A stretch of 64,000 bases of DNA, taken from NCBI GenBank assembly GCA_963965975.1, contig OZ014415.1, positions 4,903,001 through 4,967,000 of the forward strand. The letters are read 5' to 3'. The notes beneath the pieces are model-generated. The model was not told the origin of the DNA and did not search any database. It saw only the letters and a list, made by a program, of their open reading frames with translations. The stretch is from Xestospongia bergquistia. Lineage: Eukaryota; Porifera; Demospongiae; Haplosclerida; Petrosiidae. Below, piece after piece: positions 12,601-24,035 of the stretch. Position numbers and translations under genes: made by a program. The stretch's first letter is position 1; every line of letters begins with the position of its first letter.

Positions 12601-15600
12601 AACAGTTTAGTAAGTTAGTTTGCATTAACGCTCTAAAGTCTTTAAGTTAAAGACTTTAGTAGGTTTAGACTATTGAGACAAGTTTATAAAGTAAACTGTC
12701 AGTCTAAAGGACTTTATGGCACTAACTAAATAAACAGCTATTAACAGTTTAGTAAGTTAGTTTGCATATAAGTTAAAGACTTTAGAAGGTTTAGAATATT
12801 GAGAGAAGATTATAAAGTAAACTGCTCAGTCTAAAGGACTTTATGGCACTAACTGAACAAACAGCTATTAACAGTTTAGTAAGTTCGTTTGCATTAACAC
12901 TCTAAAGTCTTTAAGTTAAAGACTTTGGAAGATTTAGGCTATTGAGAGAAGGTTATAAAGTAAACTGCTCAGTCTAAAGGACTTTATGGCACTAACTATA
13001 TAAACAGCTATTAACAGTTTAGTAAGTTAGTTTGCATTAACGGTCTAAAGTCTTTAAGAGAAAGAGTTTAGAATGTTTACACTGTTGAGAGATTTCTATA
13101 AAGTAAACTGCTCAATCCATAGGACTTTATGGCACTAACTAAATAAACAGCTATTAACAGTTTAGTAAGTTAGTTTGCGTTAACGCTCTAAAGTCTTCAA
13201 GTTAAAGACTTTAGAAGGTTTAGACTATTGAGAGAAGTTTATAAAGTAAACTGCTCACTCTAAAGAACTTTATGGCTCTAACTAAATAAACAGCTATTAA
13301 CAGTTTAGTAACTTAGTTTGCATTAATGCTCTAAAGTCTTTAAGATAAAGACTTTAGAAAGTTTAGACTATTGAGAGATTTTTATAAAGTAAACTGCTCA
13401 GTTTATAGGACTATATGGCACTAACTAAATAAACAGCTATTAACAGTTTAGTTAAGTTAGTTTGCATTAACGCTCTAAAGTCTTTAGTTTAAAGACTTCA
13501 GAAGGTTTAGACTATTGAGAGAAGTTTATAAAGTAAACTGCTCAGTCTAAAAGACTTTATGGCACTAAGTAAATAAACAGCTATTAACAGTTTAGTAAGT
13601 TAGTTTGCATTAACGCTCTAAAGTCTTTAAGTTAAAGACTTTAGTAGGTTTAGACTATTGAGTGAAATTTATAAAGTAAACTGCTCAGTCTAAAGGACTT
13701 TATGGCACTAACTAAATAAACAGCTATTAACAGTTTAGTAAGTTAGTTTGCATTAAGACTCTAAAGTCTTTAAGTTAAAGACTTTAGAAGGTTTAGACTA
13801 TTGAGAGAAGTTGATAAAGTAAACTGCTCAGTCTAAAGGACTTTATGGCACTAACTAAATAAATAGCTATTGACAGTTTAGTAAGTTTGTTTGCATTAAT
13901 GCTCTAAAGTCTTTAAGTTAAAGACTTTAGAAGGTTTAGACTATTGAGAGAAGTTTATAAATAAAATTGCTCAGTCTAAAGGTCTTTATGGCACTAACTA
14001 AATAAACAGCTATTAACAGTTTAGTAAGTTAGTTTGCATTAACGCTCTAAAGTCTTTAAGTTAAAGACTTTAGAAGGTTTAGACTATTGAGAGATGTTTA
14101 TAAAGTAAACTGGTCAGTCTAAAGGACTCTATGGCACTAACTAAATAAACAACTATTAACATTTTAGTAAGTTAGATTGCATTAACACTCTAAAGTCTTT
14201 AAATTAAAGACTTTAGTAGGTTTAGACTTTTGAGAGAAGTTTAAGAAGTAAACTGCTCAATCTAAAGGACTTTATGGCGCTAACTAAATAAACAGCTATT
14301 AACAGTTTAGTAAGTTACTTTGCATTAACTCAGTCTAAAGGAGTTAATGGGACTAACTAATAAAACTTCTATTAACAGTTTAGTAACTTTGTTTTGATGA
14401 TGCTCTAAAGTCTTTAAGTTAATGACTTTAGAAAGTTAGACTTTTGAGTGAATTTTATAAAGTAAACTGCTCAATATAAACGACCTTATGGCACTAACTA
14501 AATAAACAGCTATTAACAGTTCAGTAACTTAATTTGCATTAACGATCCAAAGTCTTTAAGTTAAAGACTTTATAAAGTTTAGACTATTTAGCGAAGTTTA
14601 TAAAGTAAACTGCTCTGTCTAAAGGACTTTATGGTACTAAGTAAATAAACTGCTATTAACAGTTTAGTAAGTAAGTTTGAATTAACGATCTAAAGTATTT
14701 AAGTTGAAGAATTTAGAAGGTTTAGACTGTTTAGTGAAGTGTATAAAGTAAACTGCTCAGCCTAAAGGACTTAATGGGACTAAGTAAATAAACTGCTACT
14801 GACAGTTTAATAAGTTATTTTGCATTAACGCTCCAAAGTCTTTAAGTTAAAGACTTTATAAGGTTTAGATTATTGACTGAAGTTTATAAAGTAAAATGCT
14901 CAATATAAAGGTCTTTTTGGCACTAACTAAAGCAACAGCTATTACGACTTCAGTAAGTTTGTTTGCATTAACGCTCTAAAGTCTTTAAGTTAAAGACTTT
15001 AGAAAGTTTAGACTATTGAATGAATTTTATAAAGTAAACTGCTCAGTCTAAAGGACTTTATGGCACTAAATAAATAAACAGCTATTAACAGTTTAGTAAG
15101 TTAATTTGCATTAACGCTCTAAAGTCTTTAAGTTAAGGACTTTTGAAGGTTTAGACTATTGAGTGAAGTTTATAAAGTAAACTGCTCAGTATAAAGGTCT
15201 TTATGGCACTAACTAAGTAAACAGCTATTAAAAGTTTAGTAAGAGTTTTTGCATTAACGCTCTAAAGTCTTTAAGTTAAAGACTTTAGAAGTTTTAGACA
15301 ATTGAGTGAAAACTATAAAGTAAACTGCTAAGTGTAAAGGACTTTATGGCACTAACTAAATAAGCTTCTATTAACAGTTTAGTAAGTTAGTTTGCATTAA
15401 CGCTCTAAAGTCTTTAATTTAAAGACTTTAAAAGGTTTAGACTATTGAGTGAAGTGTATAATGTAAGGTGCTCTGTTTGAAGGACTTAATGGGACTAACT
15501 AAAGAAACTGCTACTAACATTTTAGTAAGTTTGTTTGCATTAACGCTCTAAAGTATTTAATTTAAAGACTTTAGAAGGTTTACACTATTTATTCATGTTG

Positions 15601-18600
15601 ATAGAGTAAACTGCACAGTCTAAGGGACTTTATGGCACTAATTAAATAAACAGCTATAACAGTTTAGGAAGTTTTTTGCATTAACGCTCTGGAGTTTTAA
15701 GTTAAAGACTTTAGAAGGTTTAGACTATTGAGTGAATTTTATAAAGTAAACACTCAGTCTAAAGGTTTTAATGGGACTATCTAAGCACACTGCTATTAAC
15801 AGTTTAGAAAGTTTGTTTGCACTAACGCTATAAAGTCTTTAAGTTAAAGACTTTAGAAAGTTTAGACTATTGAGTGAATTTTATAAAGTAATCTGCTCAG
15901 TCTAAAAGACTTAATTGGACTAACTAAACAAACTGCTACTAACAGTTTAGTAAGTTTTTTTGCATTAACGCTCTAAAGTCTTTAAGTCAAACACTTTATA
16001 AGGTTTTGGCTATTGACTGAAGTTTATAAAGTAAAATGTTCACTATAAAGGTCTTTATAGCACTAACTAAATAAACAGCTATTAACAGTTTAGTAAGTTG
16101 GTTTGCATTAACGCTCTAAAGTCTTTAAGTTAAAGACTTTAGAAGGTTTAGACTATTGAGTGAAGTTTATAAAGTAAACTGCTCGGTGTAAAGGTCTTTA
16201 TGGCACTAACTAAATAAACAGCTATTAAATGTTTAGCAAGTTTGTTTGCATTAACGGTCTAAAGTCTTTAAGTTAAAGACTTTAGAAGGTTTAGACTATT
16301 GAGTGAAGTTTATAAAGAAAACTGCTCAGTCTAAAGGAATTAATGGTACTAACTAAATAAACTGCTACTAACATTTTAGTAAGTTTGTTTGCATTAACAC
16401 TCTAAAGTCTTTAAGTTAAAGACTTTAGAAGTTTTAGACTTTTGAGTGAAGTGTATAAAGTAAGCTGCTCAGTGTAACGGCCTTAATGGGACTAATTAAA
16501 GAAACTGCTACTAACAGTTTAGTAAGTTTGTTTGCATTAATGCTCTAAAGTGTTTTAGTTAAAGACTTAAAAAGGTTTAGACTATTGAGTGAATTTTATA
16601 AAGTAAACTGCTCAGTATAAAGGTCTTTATGGCACTAACTAAATAAACAGCTATTAAATGTTTAGTTAGTTTTTTGCATTAACGCTTTAAAGTCTTTTAA
16701 GTTAAAGACTTTAGGAGGTTTAGACTTTTGAGTGAAGTTTATAAAGAAAACTGCTCAGTCTAAAGGACTTAATGGGACTAACTATACAAACTGCTACTAA
16801 CAGTTTAGTAAGTTGGTTTACGTTAACTGTCGAAAGTCTTTAATTGAAAGTCTTTAAAGGTTTAGACTATTGAGTGAATTTTATAAAGTAATTTGCTAAG
16901 TCTAACGGACTTACTGCAACTAACTAAATAACCTGCAATTAACAGTTTAGTAAGGTGGCTTGCATTAAGTGTCTAAAGTCTTTAATTTAAAGACTTTAGA
17001 AGGTTTAGACTATTGAGTGATTTTTATGAAGTAAATTGCTCCGTCGAAAGGACTAATAGGACTAACTCATCAAGCTGCTACTAACAGTTTAGTAAGTTGT
17101 TTGCATTAACGCTCTAAAGTCTTTAATTTAAAGACTTTAGAAGGTTTAGACTATTGAGGGATTTTTATAAAGTAAACTGTTCAGTCTAAAGGACTTAATG
17201 GCACTAAATAAATAAACTGCAATGAACAGTTTAGTAAATTGGTTTGCATTAACGCTCTAAAGCCTTTAATTTAAAGACCTTAGAAGGTGTAGACTATTGA
17301 GAGAAGTTTATAAAGTAAACTGCTAGGTGTAATGGTGTTAATGGGACTAACTCAAGAAGCTGCTACTAACAGTTCAGTAAGTTGGTTTGTATTAACGCTC
17401 TAAAGTCTTTAATTTAAAGACTTTAGAATGTTTACACTATTGAGTGAAGTTTATAAAGTAAACTGCTCAGTCCAAAGGACTTAATGGGACTAACTAAATA
17501 ATCTGCAATTAACAGTTTAGTAAGTTTGTTTGCATTAATGCTCTAAAGTCTTTAATTTAAAAGTTTATAAGGTTTAGACTATTGAGTGAAATTTATAAAG
17601 TAAACTGCTCAGTCTAAAGGACTTAAAGTCGAAAATCAATGGACGGACAAATCTATTTTCAGACACTTTTTCTTCTAAAAATTTGAAGATAGCTTATTGC
17701 TTCCGTACAATGTGGCTCTTGGTTATGCTCAATGAATACACTTTCCTTGCACAGTTTCCTAACTAAACTCCGTGTTGTGAACGAGCTCCGTTTTTGGTGC
17801 TTTTACAGACTTGAATGTATTCGTGGTATGATTTGGCGGACAACACAACCTCAAGTCTAAACGTTAACTAGGAGTTTTCTGTCAGTTTCTGAGTCTTTCT
17901 CTTTCTGTCAACTAAATCTACCTCAAGTTAAACCTTAGGCAGGACTCTCTTGTATTAACTATCGTGGAAAGAATCAAACATGGTAATTTGTGATAATTTA
18001 TAGATGTCAATGTGGAAGACTTGATGGCTTGAGCTATGTGTTTGTAATACCTTAGTCAACCCTGGCCATTTTAGTGATTAGTAAATATGTCTGTAATAAC
18101 AGAGTCAGTTCACTTTTTTAATAATAAGAGTGTTGTACTAAGGCTTAATAGCTGCTTGACTTTATGACTAACTTTACTGTAAGTAGGTAAACATGTGATA
18201 GATATTTGATTTATAATAATCTGAGTGAAATAAATTTTTAAATGATAATCAATTAACTATATGACAATATTATTGGTTTTAATACCTTTGAGAAAAAAAG
18301 ATAAAGTCATCACATAAACTAAAATATGTCATAGACCATCTATTATACTATAGGTATGATGTCATAGTCACAAAAATAGGAGGAAGGGTAGGCAGATAAC
18401 ATGTTAAAGTCACTAGTCACTATTTTGATAGAGAAATGAGTTCTAATGAGTTGCTTATTCAAAATTCATGATATGATCAAAGGCTCTAAATAATTGCAGT
18501 ATATAGTTATATCACATGTAGTCATTGGTGCAATGTATAGTCTTTGTTATGAAGTAGAGAAGAGATGTATACCTTCAAGCATACTAGTAGACATATCTGC

Positions 18601-20809
18601 CTTACTTATTTGTTTTCATCTGGTCTTATTGAATCTTCAGAATGCAATAGTCCACTACAATGAGCTAGAGTCTTTCTATGTTTTATACATAACAAGGAGT
18701 CTCTCTACAAAGCTATGACAATTAGTATAAGATTGTGAAAAACCTTTGTACAAATGACTTATTGCAAACCATAAAGTTTATGTGCTTAATTGGGTGCTGA
18801 GACAATTAATTGTTTGAAAACATGCAAGTCCGTTTTTAAGTGCTCCTGACATGAGTCTATTTTTCTTTGTTTATATATGATTTATTATGTTATAGTTACA
18901 TCTTCTTTAATAGCCTAGGTTATCCTCTGGAGGAAAAAAGCCAAGGAATAGGGACTACAAGCGGTGGAGTGAGACCCAGTTACATATAGCAGCAAAGGAC
19001 GTGGCTAAAGGACGATTTACTCTTAGAAAAGCTGCTGAAATGTATAATGTGCCAAAGTCAAGATTATGGGACCGAGTGTCTGGTAATGTCTCTTTTGGTG
19101 CTCACAGTGGACCCCCTCGATACTTAAATGACATTGAAGAAGAAGAACTAGTAACATTTTTGGTAGGTTCAGCTAAGATTGGCTTCGCTCGGACAAAGGA
19201 ACAAGTTCTTTGTATTGTTAGAGCAGCACTAGCAAAGAAACGTCAATGTGAAGTTGAAGATGTCAATGTCATTACTGGTTGGTGGGGCTCATTTGTGAAG
19301 CGGCATCCAAAACTACGATTAAGATATGGATCCAAATTAGCATATCGTAGAGCTATTGCAGCTAACCCAGATGTCATAAATCGATATTTTGACTTGCTTG
19401 AAGAAACATTGAAGTCTAATAATTTGCTTGAATGACCAATGCTGATTTTTAACTGTGATTAGAGCGGGTTCCCATTGGAACATAAACCTGGCAAAATAAT
19501 TGGAGTACAAGGTCAGAGAGATATTTCCTGTATTACTAGTGGTGATAAAGCCCAAATTACTGTTTTGTCAGCATGCAGTGCTTCTGGTTACCTTTTGCCT
19601 CCGATGATAATTTTTGATCGGAAAAAACTCAAGGCCAATTTCACAAAAGGAGAAATCTCAGGTACTGCATAAGGGGTGTCTAAAAATGGATGGATAGATT
19701 CCGAATTGATTCAGGAATGGTTTACTAATCACTTCTTACTTCACATCCTTCCACAGCGACCCATCTTGTTACTCCTGGATGGACATTCTTCACATTACCA
19801 ACCTCAATTGATCAGGACAGCTGCTGCAAATCAGATCATCTTATTTTGCTTGCCACCTCATACAACTCATTTGTGTCAACCGTTGGACAGGTCATGTTTT
19901 AGCCCCTTAAAAAAGGCATACAGTAATGAGTGTCATCTCTACATGTCCTGTAATCCTGGGAAAGCTGTTAATAGATTTAATTTCACCGAAACGTTTAGTC
20001 GAGCCTGGACAAAGGCGATGACACCAGCTAATATTGTTGCTGGGTTTAGATCCACTGGTATATACCCCCTCAACAGGTATGCAGTATTACGTTACTTGCA
20101 ACTTGAGGAGGATGGGAAAATAGATATGATAACCTCCAAGATGAGACTGTTTCTTCCTCTGTATAGCCCAGCTAAATCTCATCCTCATACCTGTATTACT
20201 TCCGATAGTGAAAGCATTGATTATAATGAGAAAGACACTTGTAGTGAAGACAGTACCTGTGGTTACTATGGTAACTTTTCTGAAGACGAAGATTACATTA
20301 CAAAAGTTCAGCCATCTACTCTTCATGATTTTCTTACTTTACCTCAGCTACCAAGTAATGAGAAAAAGACAAACCACAGTGCTCGTGTTTTAACAAGTTC
20401 TGAAAATCTTCAGTTGATAAGAGAAAAAGAAATGAAGAAAGCAGATGAATTAAAAGCTAAAGATCTTAGAAAGCAACAGCGAGAAAAGAAGGCAATGGAA
20501 CGAGAACAGAAAAAGAAGATGGTAGAGGAGAGAAAGCTTAAAAGAGCAGTTGAAAAAGCCGAGAAAGAGAGACAAAAGAAAGAAAAAAAACAAAGTGAAC
20601 AGAGTACATCAAAATTTGATTTTACAGAAGAAAGCACAGTCGGTTTTCTAGGAAGTATGAGAATGGTTATGATCTACCTGACATCAGATATGAAAACTGG
20701 AAAAAAATATTCCATCCTGAAGAATTATCTTTAGATGCTACAGCATGTAAATCCAGTGATGGAGACATCAGTGTCAGTGAAGTAGATGAGAATAGTAAGT
20801 GATACAGCC

Positions 20810-21610
20810 TGAGGTTAATTATACTTTGAATTTATGGCTTGCTATTTTAGAAAGTGCACTAGAACAGTCACCAAAAGTTCTCAAATTTCCAGTATGTGTA
20901 ATGTATATATATATTTTAGTATTTTTGAGTTAATTATCCTTGTTACAGGGAGGAAGAGATGTACCAGAAGTACTAGCAAGAGAAGTGAAGAAGAGATAGG
21001 ACTCTATGAATATGACAAGAATGGACTCAGTGATAATGGTATGTGACATTATATTATAATTAACCCTTTAATAGTGGCTTGCCATTTTAGAAACTACACT
21101 AGAGCAGTCAAAGACATTACCTAAAAATTCTCAAATTTCCATTATGTGTAATGTATATATATTGAAGTATTTTAAAGTTAATTATCCTTGTTACAGGGAG
21201 GAAGAGATGTACCAGAAATACTAGAAAGAGAAGTGAAGAAGAGGTAGGACTCTACGAATATGACAAGAATGGACTCAGTGATAATGGTATGTGACATTAT
21301 GTTATAATTAACCCTTTAATAGTGGCTTGCCATGTTAGAAACTACACTAGAGCAGTCAAAGACATTACCTAAAAATTCTCAAATTTCCAGTATGTGTAAT
21401 GTATATATATTGAAGTATTTTAAAGTTAATTATCCTTGTTACAGGGAGGAAGAGATGTACCAAAAGTACTAGCAAGAGAAGTTAAAAAAAGATAGGACTC
21501 AGTGAATATGACAAGAATGGACTCAGTGATAATGGTATGTGACATTATACTATAATTAACCCTTTAATAGTGGCTTGCCATTTTAGAAACTACACTAGAG
21601 CAGTCAAAGA
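20810..21610 (+). repeat. Three tandem 248-bp repeats, each carrying a 90-nt exon
   Basis: Exons 20949-21038, 21197-21286 and 21445-21534 each sit between TTGTTACAG and GTATGT and are spaced exactly 248 bp apart. Each is 90 nt and starts and ends in the same phase, so every duplication kept the reading frame. The encoded peptide is basic then acidic (RKRCT..SKRSEEE.GLYEYDKNGLSDN). The third copy has a TAA where the others read GAA. A partial fourth repeat start follows to ~21610. This is tandem exon duplication within the transposase gene's 3' part. Confidence 0.85.
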
Positions 21611-21675
21611 ATAACCTGACAACCAGTATGAAAATATTCACAATATAATAATACAATTCATGTATTTCATTACAG

Positions 21676-21830
21676 AAAAACTATCAGCATGTTCTAATAA
21701 TTTATGTTTTCACACTAAAGCGACTAATTGGGTGGAATGTGAAAAATGCTTCCAGTGGTACCACATGGTATGTGTTGGGATCAAGAAAGAAAAATCACTA
21801 AATTTTGTTTGTTTTATGTGTGACATATAA
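21676..21830 (+). other. PHD-finger terminal exon of the pogo-like transposase
   Basis: The exon follows TTCATTACAG and ends at TAA 21828-21830. Its translation contains ACSNNLC, then WVECEKCFQWYHMVC and FVCFMC, which is the Cys4-His-Cys3 spacing of a PHD finger with the conserved aromatic before His. The phase matches the preceding 90-nt exons (G + AA). PHD fingers bind histone H3 tails, so here it may have served chromatin targeting of the transposase. That role is inference. Confidence 0.8.
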
Positions 21831-22265
21831 TAATTAACTACTAGACTTTTTGTAGTAAAATTATTTTTTCATGCACAGTGAATTTGAATAATTAATAAAG
21901 AGTATTTGTGATTGTGAAATTTGAGTTAATAAATATCAAGAACTTATCACCTACTTTAGAAAAGAACTTCTCTTAAATGTCCGTTTATTCGTCCATGAGT
22001 TCATGTTTTCAAAGAGATGTATATTCAGAACTGTACGTAGAAATTTCTCCAAATTTTGACAGTTAATTCTTTACATATTATATACTGTTCAAAAGCAGAG
22101 ATAACGTTCAAGCTATAATTGTTATCAAGATATGGTCATCGTTCAAATCTACATAAGAATGTCCGTTTTATCATGATCTCAAGTGTACAGGATATATGCT
22201 TGTAAATTGTGCAAAAAGATTTCTTTTTCAGTATATTCTTTGCAATAACTATATGATGGATTGGG

Positions 22266-22302
22266 GCACTCGAAGCTGGTGTTGAAAGTCAGCTTCGAAT
22301 GC
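22266..22302. other. Hairpin near the right end of the pogo-like element
   Basis: GCACTCGAAGCTG (22266-22278) pairs with CAGCTTCGAATGC (22290-22302), 12 of 13 positions, with an 11-nt loop. It lies about 60 bp inside the right terminus. A subterminal transposase site or an RNA terminator-like hairpin are both possible. Confidence 0.6.
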
Positions 22303-22359
22303 TCTGTTTATTTAAAAACAGTAAAAACACCAGAGTGTCCGATCATTGAGCCACGCCTC

Positions 22360-23089
22360 TAATGGGACTAACTAAATAAACTGCAATTAACAGTTCAGTA
22401 AGTTGGTTTGCATTAATGCTCTAAAGTCTTTAAGTTGAAGACTTTAGAAGGTTTAGACTATTGAGTGAAGTTTATAAAGTAAACTGCACAGTCTAAAGGA
22501 CTTAATGTGACTAACTAAATAAACGGCTATTAACAGTTTAGTAAGTTGGTTTGCGTTAACGCTCTAAACTCATTAATTTAAAGACTTTAGAAGGTTTAGA
22601 CTATTGAGTGAAGTTTATAAAGTAAACTGCTCAGTCTAAAGGACTAAATGGGACTAACTAAATAAAGTGCAATTTACAGTTTAGTAAGTTGGTTTGCTTT
22701 AACGCTTTAAAGTCTTTACTTTTAAGACTTTAGAAGGTTTAGACTATTGCGTGAAGATTATAAAGTAAATTGTTCAGTCTAAAGGACTTAACGGGACTAA
22801 CTAAATAAACTGCTATTAACAGTTTAGTAAATTCGTTTGCATTAAGGGTCTAAAGTCTTTAATTTAAAGACTTTAGAAGGTTTAGACTATTGAGTGAAGT
22901 TTATAAAGTAAACTGCTCAGTCTAAAAGAGTTAACGTTACTAACTAAATAAACTGCAATTAACATTTTAGTAAGTTGGTTTGAATTAACGCTCTAAAGTC
23001 TTTAATTTAAAGACTTTAGAAGGTTTAGACTATTGAGTGAAGTTTATAAAGTAAACTGCTCAGTCTAAAGGATTTAATGGTACTAACTA
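22360..23089 (+). repeat. Satellite array, forward, second subfamily
   Basis: Five ~143-bp monomers continue the array after the pogo-like element. They carry the right-hand variants: GGACTAAC, AAACTGC, GAGTGAAG, and mostly T as the palindrome centre (AATTTAAAG). Confidence 0.93.
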
Positions 23090-23882
23090 TACTCTGTCTG
23101 AGTTGAGAAAAGCCCTTTATTGAAAAAAGGTGTTTTATGCATGGAATGTAACATGAGGTATTTCCTCGCCTGTTAGCGCTGAAGTACGTGTTAAGTGTTT
23201 TCATTATTTGTTCACGTGGATGTCATGCGAACACACCACGTTTTTTCTCGTGCTTGTAAGTGGAAAAAGATTGCGATCACAAACAAAGGAGGTTGCTGTG
23301 AATGTCTATGAATATTTCGAGGAACTTGGCAGGCGCAAACGGACTGAAGGATCTCTGAAACAAACCTGTGATGCCCCAGGACTTTCACGTTCCAGTATCA
23401 ATCTGACAGTTCTGATGACGAATGATTTTAGACATTTTCAGTTTTCCTTATTTGTCAAAAGGTTTTTTTCAAAACCATGTTGGCTTTATAGCTGCCCAAA
23501 ATTGCAAAAGACGATACCTGGTTATCATTTTAATAGTATAATTGATACAAAGGCATTTATTTTTATAATTAGAATTGTAATTTTGACTTGCCATGTGATA
23601 GTCGGCTGGCTTCTCGGTGATAGTTGGCTGACTTTTCGAGGTGAAAATCGATTTTTGTTATCTGCTCGAAGGTGTGCAATTTAAAGTATGCAAAAGGGAT
23701 GCCATTCAAAATGTATGGAGTTTTATAGTTTGATACTTTATCGTAGCGCTAGAGAGCCAAATTTTATATATAAAATGCGCGTTTGCAAGCTGAATCGATT
23801 GGTGCAAGTCCCATGTGGATAGCACGTAAAACGGCAAAGTTATTCACACGTCTGGGTGGCTTTTCTCAACTCGGACAGAGTA
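23090..23882 (+). mobile_element. Mariner-like element, 793 bp, probably non-autonomous
   Basis: Termini 23090-23114 and 23858-23882 are 25-bp inverted repeats with one mismatch (TACTCTGTCTGAG.. / ..CTCGGACAGAGTA), flanked by TA on both sides (23088-23089, 23883-23884). The flanks join to restore the satellite sequence ACTAACTAAATAAAC. The interior keeps the start of a transposase gene but is too short for a full one (normally ~1 kb of coding). Near-identical TIRs suggest a younger insertion than the pogo-like element. A Tc1/mariner-type element is the best fit. Confidence 0.85.
23208..23684 (+). pseudogene. Truncated mariner-like transposase N-terminus
   Basis: The open frame of 158 codons has a convincing family-like segment only at residues ~19-65 (KRLRSQTKEVAVNVYEYF, then SLKQTCDAPGLSRSSI). 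This looks like the N-terminal helix-turn-helix of IS630/mariner-related transposases. After ~residue 70 the reading becomes hydrophobic and unlike a DDE domain, so the catalytic part is lost. GC content is locally higher than in the surrounding satellite. The start codon is uncertain. Moderately sure of the HTH, not of the exact family. Confidence 0.5.
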
Positions 23883-24035
23883 TAAATAAACTGCTATTAA
23901 CAGTTTAGTAAGTTTGTTTGTGTTAACGCTCTGAAGTCTTTAATTTAAAGACTTTAGAAGGTTTAGACTGTTGATTGAAGTTTATAAAGTAAATTGCTCA
24001 GTCTAAAAGACTTAAAGGGACTAAATATATAAAGG
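23883..24035 (+). repeat. Satellite array, forward, last monomer before the inversion
   Basis: One forward monomer resumes after the mariner-like element and runs into GGGACTAAATATATAAAGGG, where the orientation changes. Confidence 0.85.

Larger units (their letters stand above)
1..17623 (+). repeat. ~143-bp satellite array, forward orientation
   Basis: Head-to-tail monomers recur about every 143 bp (GGCACTAAC starts at 5, 148, 291, 434 and so on), about 123 copies with no unrelated sequence between them. A clean monomer is 3574-3716. It holds three dyads in series: ACTAACT/AGTTAGT arms enclosing AAACAG..CAGTTT (3576-3616); a perfect 13-bp inverted repeat CTAAAGTCTTTAA around one base (3630-3656); and TTTAGAC..TGAG..AGTTTA paired with TAAACT..CTCA..GTCTAAA (3661-3706). 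Together the dyads cover about 114 of 143 bp. Copies up to ~14.2 kb are similar to one another. From ~14.3 kb they diverge, shorten and drift towards a second subfamily. No long ORF survives in any frame. No CENP-B-box-like sequence was seen. Confidence 0.97.
18914..21830 (+). pseudogene. Pogo/Tigger-like transposase with C-terminal PHD finger, inactivated
   Basis: The family cuts and pastes DNA at TA sites with a DDE nuclease. The first coding exon follows a pyrimidine-rich AG near 18913-18918. It reads a psq-type HTH (WSETQLHIAAKDV.., then AAEMYNVPKSRLWDRV at ~19030-19080) and a CENP-B-type HTH (GWWGSFVKRHPKL ~19277-19315). The DDE core follows: D in NCD at 19457, D in LLDGHSSH at 19778, D in QPLD at 19886, all present. 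The frame is broken by three in-frame stops: TGA 19433, TAG 19460 (in the usual DES/DET motif) and TAA 19670 (in the usual GTAYG motif). A frameshift near 20650 moves the conserved YENGYDLPD..HPEE segment to another frame. A Lys/Glu-rich coiled coil spans ~20420-20600. The donor GTAAGT at 20795 leads to three 90-nt exons and the PHD exon, all phase-compatible. This is a decayed transposon gene, not a domesticated one. Confidence 0.88.
17626..22359 (+). mobile_element. Pogo/Tigger-like DNA transposon inserted in the satellite
   Basis: Unique sequence interrupts a satellite monomer between GACTTA and ATGGGAC, and TA is present on both sides (17624-17625 and 22360-22361), as expected for Tc1/mariner/pogo insertion at TA. 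The 24-bp ends (17626-17649 and 22336-22359) are imperfect inverted repeats, about 16 of 24 matching, sharing the blocks TCAATG and CGGACA. TGTCCG motifs also occur subterminally near 21979 and 22162. The element is 4.73 kb and carries a degraded HTH/CENP-B/DDE transposase gene with a 3' PHD-finger exon. 17650-18913 has no recognisable coding sequence and is presumably 5' non-coding or intronic. Confidence 0.85.

Noticed and set aside
1-17623. Array of palindromes as tRNA, miRNA or terminator genes
   Set aside because: Every monomer is a satellite copy; no tRNA boxes, and no independent evidence of a precursor gene.
20410-20637. Ser/Phe-rich minus frame opposite the transposase
   Set aside because: It is the antisense shadow of the Lys/Glu-rich coiled coil.
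22266-22359. Helitron 3' end (hairpin followed by CTAA)
   Set aside because: The hairpin is ~60 bp from the end, and TA duplication, inverted ends and a pogo transposase explain the element better.
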